From: an uncultured Lachnospiraceae bacterium
Lineage (GTDB): Bacteria; Bacillota; Clostridia; Lachnospirales; Lachnospiraceae
Reading direction: 5' to 3'
Length of the DNA: 64,000 nt
Assembly: GCA_910577645.1 (NCBI GenBank)
Contig: CAJTOL010000001.1
Location: forward strand, 1-64,000
Of the stretch, positions 6,398-15,154 are shown one piece after another (positions within the stretch are counted from its first letter, which is position 1; every line of letters starts with the position of its first letter). The notes beneath the pieces are model-generated. The model searched no databases, was not told the DNA's origin, and saw nothing but the letters and a program-made list of their open reading frames with translations. A program made the translations under genes and the position numbers.

Positions 6398-7843
6398 GTG
6401 GACGTTCAGGACACCGTTCTGTTTGGGAAATATCACCTATGCCGTATCATTGGAAAGGGGCGGACCGGTACTGTCTATCTGGCAAGGCACATAAGCCTGG
6501 GAGAATATCGGGCGATTAAGGAGGTATCTAAGACACATATCGATTATGAGCAGTTCCGGAGAGAAGCGCTGATTATGAAGGAGCTTCGCCATCCGGCCAT
6601 TCCCATTGTATACGACTTAGAGGAAACAGAGACACATTGTTATCTTATCGAAGAATTTCTTGAAGGAGAATCTTTAACTGCTCTGGCATTGGATCGGAGC
6701 AATCTCACCAGGAGCATGGTAATCCAATATGGGATTCAGATATGCCGCCTGGTACAGTATCTGCATTCTGCAGGAAGAGAACCCATTTTATATCTGGATT
6801 TACAGCCTAACAATTTATTATTATGCAATGGCGTCATTAAATTGGTGGACTTTGGAACCGCAGATTATCTGATAAGGGCCAATGAAACCAACCGGCGCTG
6901 CGGGACACCGGGCTGCGCTGCTCCGGAGCAGTATACAAGGGGCCCTCTGGATGAGCGGACAGACATTTATGCCATTGGTGTGATCCTATTCTATCTGGCG
7001 ACCGGACAATTACCGGAGAGCACAGGCAAGGTGTCCTTTACAGACTGGGATATGGCGTTGGGACGGGAGTTTGGAACACTTATCCGCAACTGCTTGAGCA
7101 GTCGGGAACAGCGTCCGGAAACTGCGCTGGAAGTAGAGAAAAGACTGGAACTCCTGCTTGATTTGGAGCCGTGGGTATTTCGTAAGGATTCTGATACATC
7201 TCTAATTTTATCCATTGCCGGAAGCGGCCCTAATGTGGGGGTTACCCATCTGGCACTGGGGCTGTCCGCCTGTCTCTGGAAATGGGGAATCCCCAATCTC
7301 TATGAGGAATGTAATCCGTCTGGCCATGGGATACTTTTGGCAGAACAGGCCTGCACAGAACCTGACAACAGCGGAGTATACCGGGTGGGATCCTGGAGGC
7401 TGCTCCCTCATTATGGTCCCCAGGTAAGGCTAAAAGAACCGGGGAAGTATCCGGTTCATATCCGGGACTATGGCTCTGATTGCAGGACGGCCGGAAGAGA
7501 ATATGAAAAAGCGTCCTCCCATCAAAAGCACCTTTTGTACGTATGCGGTGGAAAAGCCTACGACAGTGCAGAAAACAACTGCTCTGCAGAAAAACTGGGA
7601 CAGGAAAAAGTAACCGTGATTTACAACTTTTTAGAGCCTGGTTACCGGCCGCCCTGCCTGGGAAAAGGGCTGGAAGGCCGCACTATGTTTATGCCGTATT
7701 TTCCCAAGGCATCCCGGCCGGGCAAAGAGGCGGAAAGCTTTTACAGGGCGCTGTGGGACAGGCTGACAGGAGGGAAAGGAGCTGATAGAAGAAATATTTT
7801 TTCTCAAATAAAAAAGGTATTCAGAATGAAAAAGAAACTATAG
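6398..7843 (+). CDS. Ser/Thr protein kinase-like protein with C-terminal lysine-less P-loop domain
   Basis: A Hanks-type kinase domain spans residues 8-260: glycine loop IGKGRTGTVYLA (19-29), lysine K41 in AIKEV, catalytic loop YLDLQPNN (132-139; Asp kept, but HRD is YLD and the usual lysine is Q), DFG (151-153) and APEQY. Residues 265-481 form a second domain beginning LSIAGSGPNVGVTHLALGLS, which resembles a MinD/ParA P-loop without its lysine. There is no membrane helix, unlike PrkC. The start is probably GTG at 6398, but it overlaps AGGAGG. An in-frame TGA at 6374 rules out anything longer, so the start is unusual. Its target is unknown. An in-phase A AAA AAG lies near the 3' end. Confidence 0.8.
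   Translation: MDVQDTVLFGKYHLCRIIGKGRTGTVYLARHISLGEYRAIKEVSKTHIDYEQFRREALIMKELRHPAIPIVYDLEETETHCYLIEEFLEGESLTALALDRSNLTRSMVIQYGIQICRLVQYLHSAGREPILYLDLQPNNLLLCNGVIKLVDFGTADYLIRANETNRRCGTPGCAAPEQYTRGPLDERTDIYAIGVILFYLATGQLPESTGKVSFTDWDMALGREFGTLIRNCLSSREQRPETALEVEKRLELLLDLEPWVFRKDSDTSLILSIAGSGPNVGVTHLALGLSACLWKWGIPNLYEECNPSGHGILLAEQACTEPDNSGVYRVGSWRLLPHYGPQVRLKEPGKYPVHIRDYGSDCRTAGREYEKASSHQKHLLYVCGGKAYDSAENNCSAEKLGQEKVTVIYNFLEPGYRPPCLGKGLEGRTMFMPYFPKASRPGKEAESFYRALWDRLTGGKGADRRNIFSQIKKVFRMKKKL
7810..7816 (+). other. Candidate -1 programmed frameshift site (A AAA AAG)
   Basis: The heptamer AAAAAAG is positioned so that AAA (7811) and AAG (7814) are kinase-frame codons 27 nt before that frame's TAG. 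Slipping -1 enters the frame of the next P-loop domain, which has no ATG, GTG or TTG before its P-loop. A purine-rich SD-like stretch (AGGAGGGAAAGGAG) lies about 29 nt upstream, which is farther than the 10-14 nt seen at dnaX. Confidence 0.5.
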
Positions 7844-8391
7844 GTATTCTTGGAGCAGGGGCAGGCGTAGGAGCTACTCACCTGACGCTTTTGCTGGCCA
7901 ATTATCTGGCCGGAGTGAAAAATAAACGTATTGCTGTATTGGAATGGAACTGCCATGGGGATTTTGACAGATTTGGAATCCAGTGCCTGGGGCTTAAAAA
8001 GCCTGCAGAGCAATATGGTATCCTGGGGGCCTGTTATTTCCCGAGGGCAGATGAAGAAACCCTTATCCAGTGCATAAGCGGAGCGTATCAAGTCATTTTG
8101 CTGGACTGCGGGCGGATAGAGGAAGGGAAGCGGGCAGATTTGGTTCGGTGCAGGACAAAGCTGATAATCGGATCTTTCTGTGAATGGCAGGTGCAGAGCT
8201 ATACAGCCATTTTAAGAGAACGGAAGCCGTTAAAAGACGGGTGGCATTATCTCACTGCCTTTGGCAGTGAAGAATCCAGGAAAATAGCGGAGAGACGGCT
8301 TAAGCTGCCAATAGAAAAGGTCCCTTATATTCCGGATGCCTATGAAGTAACAAAAGAAACAATCAGCCTGTTTGGGCGGCTGCTTGGATAA
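7816..8391 (+). CDS. MinD/ParA-like P-loop domain protein in the -1 frame relative to the kinase gene
   Basis: The frame is open from 7789 and encodes GILGAGAGVGATHLTLLLA, a P-loop-like segment closely similar to the one ending the kinase protein (GSGPNVGVTHLALGLS). It continues through RIAVLEWNCHGDFDRF and VILLDCG (a Walker B-like strand) to FGRLLG. No ATG, GTG or TTG precedes the P-loop. The first possible start, TTG at 7891, would remove it. Expression is therefore inferred through a -1 frameshift at 7810, giving a kinase with two tandem P-loop domains, or through a non-standard start. A true frameshift mutation or sequence error is the main alternative. The usual Walker lysine is absent in both copies, so ATP hydrolysis is doubtful. 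Confidence 0.7.
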   Translation, partial: GIQNEKETIGILGAGAGVGATHLTLLLANYLAGVKNKRIAVLEWNCHGDFDRFGIQCLGLKKPAEQYGILGACYFPRADEETLIQCISGAYQVILLDCGRIEEGKRADLVRCRTKLIIGSFCEWQVQSYTAILRERKPLKDGWHYLTAFGSEESRKIAERRLKLPIEKVPYIPDAYEVTKETISLFGRLLG

Positions 8392-8392
8392 A

Positions 8393-8500
8393 ATGAGGTT
8401 TGCGGTACGGATAATATGTCACGATTTCTCCTTGAACGGATCCTCATTGTCCAGGCAGCTATTAAAAGAATGTAAAGTGAGGAGGCCCTATGGGGTATGA
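8393..8500 (+). CDS. Possible 35-residue ORF between the P-loop gene and the 79-residue gene
   Basis: ATG at 8393 overlaps the end of the P-loop frame (TAAAATG), and the frame runs into the start of the next gene, beginning MRFAVRIICHDFSLNGSSLS. No good ribosome site is seen. It may only be a coupling ORF or chance. Confidence 0.2.
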   Translation: MRFAVRIICHDFSLNGSSLSRQLLKECKVRRPYGV

Positions 8501-8729
8501 TAAGGAGAGAGAGCGAAAACGCCAGCAGCAAAGATATTTAGATGGTTTAAGGCGTTATTATAAAAGGGGGATTCCCATTTATATTGATGGGAAGCTGAGT
8601 ACTGAGGCCGAATGGCACAAGCTTTTTGAAGCCAGAGAGGACGGGGGATTTTACATGGGAGACTATGTAGGAGCAGACGAAGGCTGTTTGAAAGAAATAC
8701 GGTTTGACAGGATACATTTAGGGAAGTAG
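8490..8729 (+). CDS. Hypothetical 79-residue basic protein
   Basis: I do not recognise this gene. It has a good GAGGAGG site 6 nt before the ATG. The N-terminus is strongly charged (KERERKRQQQRYLDGLRRYYKRG), followed by a compact region with IPIYIDGKLSTEAEWHKLFEAREDGGFYMGDYVG. There is no signal peptide, membrane helix or cysteine pair. It sits 98 nt after the P-loop gene on the same strand and before the promoter of the GH18 gene, so it is probably the last gene of the kinase operon. A cytosolic partner of that locus is possible, but this rests on position only. Confidence 0.65.
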   Translation: MGYDKERERKRQQQRYLDGLRRYYKRGIPIYIDGKLSTEAEWHKLFEAREDGGFYMGDYVGADEGCLKEIRFDRIHLGK

Positions 8730-8843
8730 TTTAAACTTAAATATACAAAGGGAGGGAGAGTCAGCGATGCCATCTCAGCCTGCCTGCAAAGCTGACGGGA
8801 GGGATATGTAATGAAAATTTAATTAGGATTGGGTGATAAGCTG

Positions 8844-8852
8844 TGGTATAAT
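8844..8852 (+). promoter_or_regulatory. Extended -10 promoter of the GH18 gene
   Basis: TGGTATAAT is an extended -10 element (TG-n-TATAAT) 33 nt before the ATG. The -35 is weak, as is common with extended -10 promoters. Confidence 0.6.
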
Positions 8853-8885
8853 CATAATTAATATAACATTTTGGAGGAAATGCGG

Positions 8886-10541
8886 ATGATGAAGAGGCTT
8901 CTGCCGATGTTAATCGCTATCGGACTAATCGTATTGATTGTAAGCGGCTATATGGGGTTTCAGCTTATAGAGCGGTATACTCCTTCTAAGGATTGGCTGG
9001 AAGCCTCTGATTACTTTGGGGTAGAAGGGGATTCCGTGGCATTGATCCTTAATGAAGAAAAAGCGGATACATTGGGGCTCTATATGGATGGGGAGATTTA
9101 TCTTCCTGTAGAGTGGGTCAATGGGAACTTAAATAAGAGATTTTACTGGGACAGCGAGGAGAAAATCCTTTCTTATGCTCTTCCCACAGAGATCCGCTAC
9201 GCAGACAGTACTGCCAGGGGGAATGGGGGAAAACCCCTTCTTTGGGTAACGGATAAAGGGGTATTTCTGTCCCTGAGCCTGGTTGCTGCCTATACGGATG
9301 TAGGATTGTCAGTTTTTGATGGCGGAGAGGCCAAACGTGTATTTTTCAATGATACATGGGAAGAGGAACAGTGGGCGTCGGCGGAAAAGGACATTATGAT
9401 CCGGGAAAAGGGTGGGATAAAAAGCCCGATTCTTACCTGGGTGGAGTCTGGAAGCCCGGTGAAAATTTTGGAAGAGATGGAAGCCTGGTCCAAAGTCCGA
9501 ACTCAGGACGGCTTTATTGGCTATGCGGAAAATAAACATTTAGGAGAGGTCCGGACAGTTATACCGGAAAGCAGCTTTAAAGCGCCGGAATATACTAGGC
9601 TGGCCTTGGAAGGGAAGGTCAGTCTGGCCTGGCACCAGGTAACCTCTAAGGAGGCAAACAGCACATTTGACAGCTATTATGGCAATACAAAAGGGGTAAA
9701 TGTTATTAGCCCTACCTGGTTTGCCCTGACAGACAATGAGGGAGGTTACACCTGCCTGGCAGATGAGGAATATGTAAATAAAGCCCATGCCGCCGGGCTC
9801 CAGGTTTGGGCATTGCTGGATAACTTTAGTGGAAATGTCCGGTCAGAGATCTTGCTGTCTAAAACTTCCGTCAGAAAAAAACTGATTAAAAATCTTATAA
9901 GAGATGCTCAAACCTATGGATTTGACGGATATAACCTGGACTTTGAGAGCCTGAAAGAAAGTGCAGGTCCCCACTATGTTCAGTTTATCCGGGAAATGTC
10001 TGTCGCCTGCCGGAATAACGGCCTGGTGCTATCTGTAGACAATTACGTACCTGCTGCTTACAACCGGTTTTACGACAGGGAAGAGCAGGGAGTGGTGGCA
10101 GACTATGTAATTATTATGGGTTATGACGAGCACTATGCCGGCGGAGAGCCGGGATCGGTGGCTTCTCTTGATTATGTAAAAAAGGGAATCGAGCAGACGC
10201 TTTTGGAGGTGCCAAAGGAGAAAGTAATCAATGCCGTGCCTTTCTATACCAGAGTTTGGACTGAGACAGAGGACGGAACCATCAGTTCTGAGGCTATGGG
10301 GATTGAACGGGCCCAAAATTGGGTGGAAGAGAACCAGATTGAATTATACTGGCAGGATAGTCTGGGGCAATACTATGGAGAAAAAGGAATAGAGGGCGGA
10401 TCCCAGTATTTGTGGCTGGAAGAGGAGCGGTCTCTGAAATTAAAAATGGATCTGATCCGCCAGTATGACTTGGGCGGAGTAGCATGTTGGAAACTGGGCT
10501 TTGAGCCGGCTTCCATATGGGATACTGTAGCATATGAATAA
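8886..10541 (+). CDS. Membrane-anchored SH3 and GH18 family protein (YaaH/chitinase-like)
   Basis: Predicted extracytoplasmic glycan-binding or hydrolysing protein, possibly acting on peptidoglycan or spore cortex. An N-terminal membrane anchor (MLIAIGLIVLIVSGYMGF) is followed by a stalk of about 120 residues, an SH3-like segment near 170-220 (SPVKILEEMEAWSKVRTQDG), and a GH18 barrel at about 240-545. The catalytic-site strand reads DGYNLDFE: Asp, Asp and the acid Glu of DxxDxDxE are kept, while the middle Asp is Asn, as in YaaH-type germination proteins. The start is ATG at 8886, chosen because GGAGG ends 8 nt earlier; an ATG at 8880 is too close. It overlaps or abuts the metallophosphoesterase gene. 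Confidence 0.85.
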   Translation: MMKRLLPMLIAIGLIVLIVSGYMGFQLIERYTPSKDWLEASDYFGVEGDSVALILNEEKADTLGLYMDGEIYLPVEWVNGNLNKRFYWDSEEKILSYALPTEIRYADSTARGNGGKPLLWVTDKGVFLSLSLVAAYTDVGLSVFDGGEAKRVFFNDTWEEEQWASAEKDIMIREKGGIKSPILTWVESGSPVKILEEMEAWSKVRTQDGFIGYAENKHLGEVRTVIPESSFKAPEYTRLALEGKVSLAWHQVTSKEANSTFDSYYGNTKGVNVISPTWFALTDNEGGYTCLADEEYVNKAHAAGLQVWALLDNFSGNVRSEILLSKTSVRKKLIKNLIRDAQTYGFDGYNLDFESLKESAGPHYVQFIREMSVACRNNGLVLSVDNYVPAAYNRFYDREEQGVVADYVIIMGYDEHYAGGEPGSVASLDYVKKGIEQTLLEVPKEKVINAVPFYTRVWTETEDGTISSEAMGIERAQNWVEENQIELYWQDSLGQYYGEKGIEGGSQYLWLEEERSLKLKMDLIRQYDLGGVACWKLGFEPASIWDTVAYE

Positions 10542-10554
10542 GGCGGTACAGAGG

Positions 10555-11991
10555 ATGAGACGGAAGATAACGGCGATTTTGGCAATTGGTATTATACTGG
10601 GGCTGACAGGATGCCAGGGGATAATCCCCTTTGTGGATGAGACAGTAGCTACGGTAGAAGCGCCGGCAGAGACGGAAGAGCTCTACCCCGGGCCGCCCAG
10701 AGAGGATTGGGAGACAATTGCCGCCTTTCCGGAGAAGACAGACAGAACGCAGATAGAGGAAGAGAAGGACGGGGTAAAGCTGATTGTAGCCACAGATATT
10801 CATTATCTGGCATCAGAATTAACAGATAAGGGCACCGGCTTTATCCATTCCATGGAATATGGAGACGGGAAAATAACCAATTATATCTGGGAGATCACCG
10901 ATGCGTTTGTGGCGGAGGTGCTGGACGAGAGGCCGGATGGGGTAATATTAAGCGGAGATCTGTCCTACAACGGTGAAAAAGCCAGTCACTTGGAGCTGGC
11001 TGAGAAGCTGGGCCGGATTAAAGACGCAGGAATCCCGGTATTAGTGATTCCGGGAAACCATGATATTAACAACAACAGTGCGGCCAGGATAGAAGAGGAG
11101 CAGAGACTTCCGGCAGAAAAGACCAGCCCTGAGGATTTTGAGACTATTTACCGTGCTTTTGGATATGAGGACGCTGTTAGCCGGGACCCCAATTCTTTAA
11201 GTTATATGTATCAGATTAATGATTCTACCAGAATTTTAATGCTGGATACCTGTCAGTATCATGGAGGGGCCCAGGTTGGCGGCATGATCGATACGGATAC
11301 CTATGAGTGGATTGACAATGAGCTGGAAATGGCTTTTGAGGAAGGGGTCAATGTCATTCCGGTAGCCCATCACAATCTTCTGGAGGAAAGCCGGATCTAC
11401 TCGGAGGACTGTACGATTGAGCATAACGAAGAGCTTTTGGAAAGGCTGGAAGGATGGGGGAATATTCCGCTTTTCTTAAGCGGTCACCTTCACGTCCAGC
11501 ATTTTTCCAATTCAGATGATGTGGCAGGGGAGGGAATATGGGAGATTGTTACCAGTTCCCTGGCGGTGCCGCCATGCCAATACGGAGTTCTGTTTTTCGG
11601 TCAGGACAGAAGCTTTAATTATCATACCCGAATTTTGGATATAGAGATGTGGGCAGGAATTGAGGGGAAAGAAGATCCGAACCTGATTAACTTTTCCTGG
11701 TATCGGACTCCGTTTTTGGAGAGAGTATTCTATAATCAGGCATATAAGTGGCTTGAGAGAAGAAAAGATGTTCTTACCCAGGAGCAGATTGTGCAAATGT
11801 CAGATTTTTATGCAACGGCTAAGTGCTATTACTATTGGGGAAGAGCTGTGGAGATAGCAGAAGAGATGAGAGCCAGCCAGATGTTCCGCCTGTGGCAGGA
11901 ATATGGATACCCCAGCCTGGAAACCGAGTATTTGGAATACATATTAGAAGAAGCAACCATGGATTATAACTCTTTAAAATCTGAGGAATAA
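10555..11991 (+). CDS. Calcineurin-like metallophosphoesterase lipoprotein
   Basis: Surface lipoprotein with a dimetal phosphoesterase fold. A basic N-terminus (MRRK) and hydrophobic core lead to the lipobox LGLTGC, so it is lipid-anchored outside the cell. The metal motifs are in order: ATDIHYL, SGDLSYNG, PGNHDINN, VAHHN and SGHLHVQ. A C-terminal region of about 130 residues after the fold is unassigned. ATG at 10555 follows AAGGCGG by 8 nt. ATG at 10534 overlaps the GH18 stop but has no ribosome site. It is coupled to GH18 and followed by the amidase, suggesting an envelope role. The substrate is unknown. Confidence 0.88.
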   Translation: MRRKITAILAIGIILGLTGCQGIIPFVDETVATVEAPAETEELYPGPPREDWETIAAFPEKTDRTQIEEEKDGVKLIVATDIHYLASELTDKGTGFIHSMEYGDGKITNYIWEITDAFVAEVLDERPDGVILSGDLSYNGEKASHLELAEKLGRIKDAGIPVLVIPGNHDINNNSAARIEEEQRLPAEKTSPEDFETIYRAFGYEDAVSRDPNSLSYMYQINDSTRILMLDTCQYHGGAQVGGMIDTDTYEWIDNELEMAFEEGVNVIPVAHHNLLEESRIYSEDCTIEHNEELLERLEGWGNIPLFLSGHLHVQHFSNSDDVAGEGIWEIVTSSLAVPPCQYGVLFFGQDRSFNYHTRILDIEMWAGIEGKEDPNLINFSWYRTPFLERVFYNQAYKWLERRKDVLTQEQIVQMSDFYATAKCYYYWGRAVEIAEEMRASQMFRLWQEYGYPSLETEYLEYILEEATMDYNSLKSEE

Positions 11992-12060
11992 TAGCCCCAG
12001 GAATAGTGGACAGGGTAAGTCTAATATACTAAAGATAATAAAAGCTGTCTTTGGTGGGCT

Positions 12061-12792
12061 ATGGACAAAAAACGATTTTGGCAGAATATAATGGGAATTA
12101 CTATGCTGATGATAGTAACCATGGTTGCAGGCCGTATGGGGATGATGGAAAAAAATGGATCCTGGGCTGCAGAGGCGGCTGCCGGAAAAGCGCAGAAGAA
12201 GAATCAGCCGGTGGTAGTTATTGACAGCGGTCATGGAGGAAATGACCCGGGCAAAATCGGCGTTTCCGGCCAGGAGGAAAAGGCAATTAATCTAAAAATT
12301 GCCATGAAGCTGAAAAAATATTTGGAAGCGGCAGACGTAAAGGTAGTTATGACCAGGGAAAGCGACAAAGGGCTTTACAGGGATTCGGACAGCCATAAAA
12401 AGTCTGCGGATATGAAGGAACGGTGCCGGATTATTGATGAAGCAAAACCGGTGATGGCTATCAGTATTCATCAGAATAGTTACCATCAGGACAGCATATC
12501 CGGAGCACAGATGTTTTATTATAAAAACTCGGAAAAGGGCCGGCAGTTGGCAGAAATTCTTCAGAAACGTTTTGATTATGTATTAGGAGCAGAAGGGAAC
12601 CGGCGCAGCGCCAAGGCAAATGACAGCTATTTCCTGCTGCTGAATGTAAAGGCCCCTATTGTAATTGCAGAGTGCGGATTTCTGAGCAATCCTGCAGAGG
12701 CGGCTAAGCTGTCGGAAGAAGAATATCAGGACAGGATTGCCTGGACTCTCCATATGGGAATCCTTCAGTACATAAATGATACGGATAAGTAG
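12061..12792 (+). CDS. cwlD: N-acetylmuramoyl-L-alanine amidase, CwlD-like
   Basis: Zinc amidase (Amidase_3 fold) that cleaves the bond between muramic acid and L-alanine. In sporulating bacteria CwlD acts in making cortex muramic-lactam. It has 243 residues, close to CwlD. An N-terminal membrane signal lies at residues 10-28. Zinc-site residues lie in VVVIDSGHGG (H58), QEEKAINL (E73) and AISIHQNSY, with the catalytic Glu in IVIAECGF. It is the third envelope gene after GH18 and the phosphoesterase, 69 nt from the latter. The ribosome site is weak (GGTGGG). A general cell-wall amidase is the alternative. Confidence 0.8.
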   Translation: MDKKRFWQNIMGITMLMIVTMVAGRMGMMEKNGSWAAEAAAGKAQKKNQPVVVIDSGHGGNDPGKIGVSGQEEKAINLKIAMKLKKYLEAADVKVVMTRESDKGLYRDSDSHKKSADMKERCRIIDEAKPVMAISIHQNSYHQDSISGAQMFYYKNSEKGRQLAEILQKRFDYVLGAEGNRRSAKANDSYFLLLNVKAPIVIAECGFLSNPAEAAKLSEEEYQDRIAWTLHMGILQYINDTDK

Positions 12793-12948
12793 AGGGAAAA
12801 AACAAAAAGCAAGAATTATAAAAGACAGGGCAAGAATCAACTAGCAATCGGTTTATGCTGCCGATATAATACAATTATCGACCGGTGTGCCAGTACAGCA
12901 CGCCAGGATTGCGGAAAATATTATAAAATTCACGGAGAGGGCAAGCTT

Positions 12949-15114
12949 ATGGAGAATAGGAAGGGCAGACTGACTCTGCCAACCGATGTAGACATGGTGA
13001 AAGAAACGCTGGAAATGAAAGAGCGCTTAGGTGCAGATGCATTAAGAGACTGTGACGGAACCACTATGCCGGAGGCACTGTTAGACACGGGAGCAAAGGT
13101 TTATGCTACCTATTACACAACTCGGAAAGATAACGAGTGGGCTATGAAGAATCCTGAGGAAATTCAGCAGGAATATTTAATTAGCGACCGGGTAACGGCT
13201 CGTGGGACAACCCTTCGAATTGAGCTGATGAGGGGCTTTCATACAGAGCAGTTAAAAGTAAATACTCTGGACGATCCCAAGCGTTGGTGGGAAGTCATGG
13301 ATCGCACTACTCAGCAGGCGGTTCCGGTGGATAAGTGGTTTTTTGACGAGAAAACCGGAGAGGTTGAGATTGAGACCATTCCTTATCATCAGTACACCGT
13401 TAGTTTTCTGGCATTTTTGATTTGGGATCCGGTTCACATGTACAACTTCATCACCAATGACTGGAAGGATGCGCCTCACCAGCTTACCTTTGATGTGCGC
13501 CAGCCTAAGACCCAGGTATATGTTAAGGAAAAACTAAGACGCTGGTGCGAGGAAAACCCCAACGTAGATGTGGTTCGCTTTACCACCTTCTTCCATCAGT
13601 TTACCTTGACTTTTGATGACCAAAAGAGAGAGAAATATGTAGAGTGGTTCGGCTACAGCGCCAGCGTAAGCCCCTACATTTTAGAACAGTTTGAAAAGTG
13701 GGCAGGATACCCGTTCCGCCCTGAATATATTGTAGATCAGGGATACCATAATTCCTGTTTCAGAGTTCCTTCCAAGGAATTTAGAGACTATATGGAGTTC
13801 CAGCAGATAGAGGTGTGTAAGCTGGCGAAAGAGATGGTGGACATCGTTCACAGCTATGGCAAAGAAGCCATGATGTTTTTAGGGGATCACTGGATCGGAA
13901 CAGAGCCTTTTGGGAAATATTTTAAGGAGATCGGTTTGGATTCGGTAGTTGGTTCTGTAGGCGATGGCGTGACAATGCGTATGATTTCCGACATCAAAGG
14001 GGTCAAGTATACGGAAGGACGTCTGCTGCCCTACTTCTTCCCGGATGTATTTACTGAGGGAGGGGATCCTATCGGAGAGGCTCAGGACAACTGGATGAAG
14101 GCGAGACGGGCTATTTTGCGCTCTCCTTTAGATCGGATCGGATACGGCGGTTATCTTAAGCTGGCAATTGAGTGGCCAGGCTTTATTGATGAGATCGAAC
14201 ATGTAGTGGGAGAGTTCCGGGATATCATTGCCGCCATGGGCGGAACCAATTCCTATGTGGCTCCCTTTAAGGTGGCAGTGCTCAATTGCTTCGGCCCGTT
14301 ACGTGGATGGATGAGCAATCAGGTACACCATGCAATTTACCACAGAGAGATTTATTCTTACGTGGGGGTGCTGGAGTGCTTAAGCGGTATGCCTTTCGAT
14401 GTAGTATTTTTAGATTTTGATGATATCAGAAACGGTATTGACCCGGATATTAAAGTAATTATTAACTCGGGAGATGCATACACCGCATGGAGCGGCGGAG
14501 ACAACTGGACAGACGAGAAGGTGCAGACCCAGATTCGCAAGTTTGTAGATAATGGCGGCGGCTTTATCGGAGTAGGAGAACCAACTGCCTGTCAGTTCGG
14601 CGGCCGGTATTTCCAGCTCAGCGATGTACTGGGGGTAGACCGTGAGATGGGCTTTTCTCTCAGCACGGACAAATACAATAAGCTGGCGGACAACTACCAG
14701 AATCATTTTATCTTAGAAGATATTGAAGGATCTATTGATTTTGGACAGGGTAAGAGCCGTATTTACGCCCAGGGAACCGATTATCAGATTCTGGATCAGG
14801 ATGGCGAGTACAGCCGCCTGGTTGTCAATGAATACGGGAAGGGCCGCAGCGTTTACTTTACCGGGCTTCCCTACTCTCCTCAGAACTGCAGGGTGCTGTT
14901 AAGAGCCATTTTCTATGCAGCTCATCAGGAGGAGGAGATGAAAAAATATTACGTAACCAATGTGGATACAGAGGTTGCCGCTTTTGAAAAAGCCGGAAAG
15001 GTGGCAGTTATCAATAATTCCAAAGAAGCAAAGGTTACGGAGCTTTACATTAACGGCGAAAAGAAATGCCGTCTGGACATGAAGCCTATGGAGATGCGCT
15101 GGGTAGAACTGTAA
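12949..15114 (+). CDS. 1,3-beta-galactosyl-N-acetylhexosamine phosphorylase (GH112)
   Basis: Phosphorolyses lacto-N-biose or galacto-N-biose from milk oligosaccharides and mucin to galactose-1-phosphate and GlcNAc or GalNAc. It is cytosolic, 721 residues, the usual GH112 length. Visible family features are the N-terminal barrel with RFTTFFHQFTLTFDD, the likely catalytic-acid segment MMFLGDHWIGTEPFG, and a C-terminal GATase-like region (NGGGFIGVGEPTA). The nearby N-acetylhexosamine kinase supports this activity over the related galactosyl-rhamnose phosphorylase. The start is ATG after GGAGAGGGCAAGCTT. A TATAAT at 12865 may be its -10. The kinase and nucleotidyltransferase lie beyond the AraC gene. 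Confidence 0.92.
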   Translation: MENRKGRLTLPTDVDMVKETLEMKERLGADALRDCDGTTMPEALLDTGAKVYATYYTTRKDNEWAMKNPEEIQQEYLISDRVTARGTTLRIELMRGFHTEQLKVNTLDDPKRWWEVMDRTTQQAVPVDKWFFDEKTGEVEIETIPYHQYTVSFLAFLIWDPVHMYNFITNDWKDAPHQLTFDVRQPKTQVYVKEKLRRWCEENPNVDVVRFTTFFHQFTLTFDDQKREKYVEWFGYSASVSPYILEQFEKWAGYPFRPEYIVDQGYHNSCFRVPSKEFRDYMEFQQIEVCKLAKEMVDIVHSYGKEAMMFLGDHWIGTEPFGKYFKEIGLDSVVGSVGDGVTMRMISDIKGVKYTEGRLLPYFFPDVFTEGGDPIGEAQDNWMKARRAILRSPLDRIGYGGYLKLAIEWPGFIDEIEHVVGEFRDIIAAMGGTNSYVAPFKVAVLNCFGPLRGWMSNQVHHAIYHREIYSYVGVLECLSGMPFDVVFLDFDDIRNGIDPDIKVIINSGDAYTAWSGGDNWTDEKVQTQIRKFVDNGGGFIGVGEPTACQFGGRYFQLSDVLGVDREMGFSLSTDKYNKLADNYQNHFILEDIEGSIDFGQGKSRIYAQGTDYQILDQDGEYSRLVVNEYGKGRSVYFTGLPYSPQNCRVLLRAIFYAAHQEEEMKKYYVTNVDTEVAAFEKAGKVAVINNSKEAKVTELYINGEKKCRLDMKPMEMRWVEL

Positions 15115-15154
15115 TCAATCCCTTCCGCGGACAAGGGTACATAGAAATCTTAAA

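Noticed and set aside
7891..8391. TTG at 7891 as the start of the second P-loop protein
   Set aside because: It would cut off the P-loop that is clearly encoded just upstream in the same frame, and no ribosome site precedes it.
10294..10803. 169-codon open frame on the minus strand
   Set aside because: Antisense across the GH18/phosphoesterase junction; no domain or ribosome site.
12850..12890. Operator-like CGATA...TATCG repeat before GH112
   Set aside because: Arms are only 5 bp and overlap a TATAAT; kept only as a possible -10, not as an operator.
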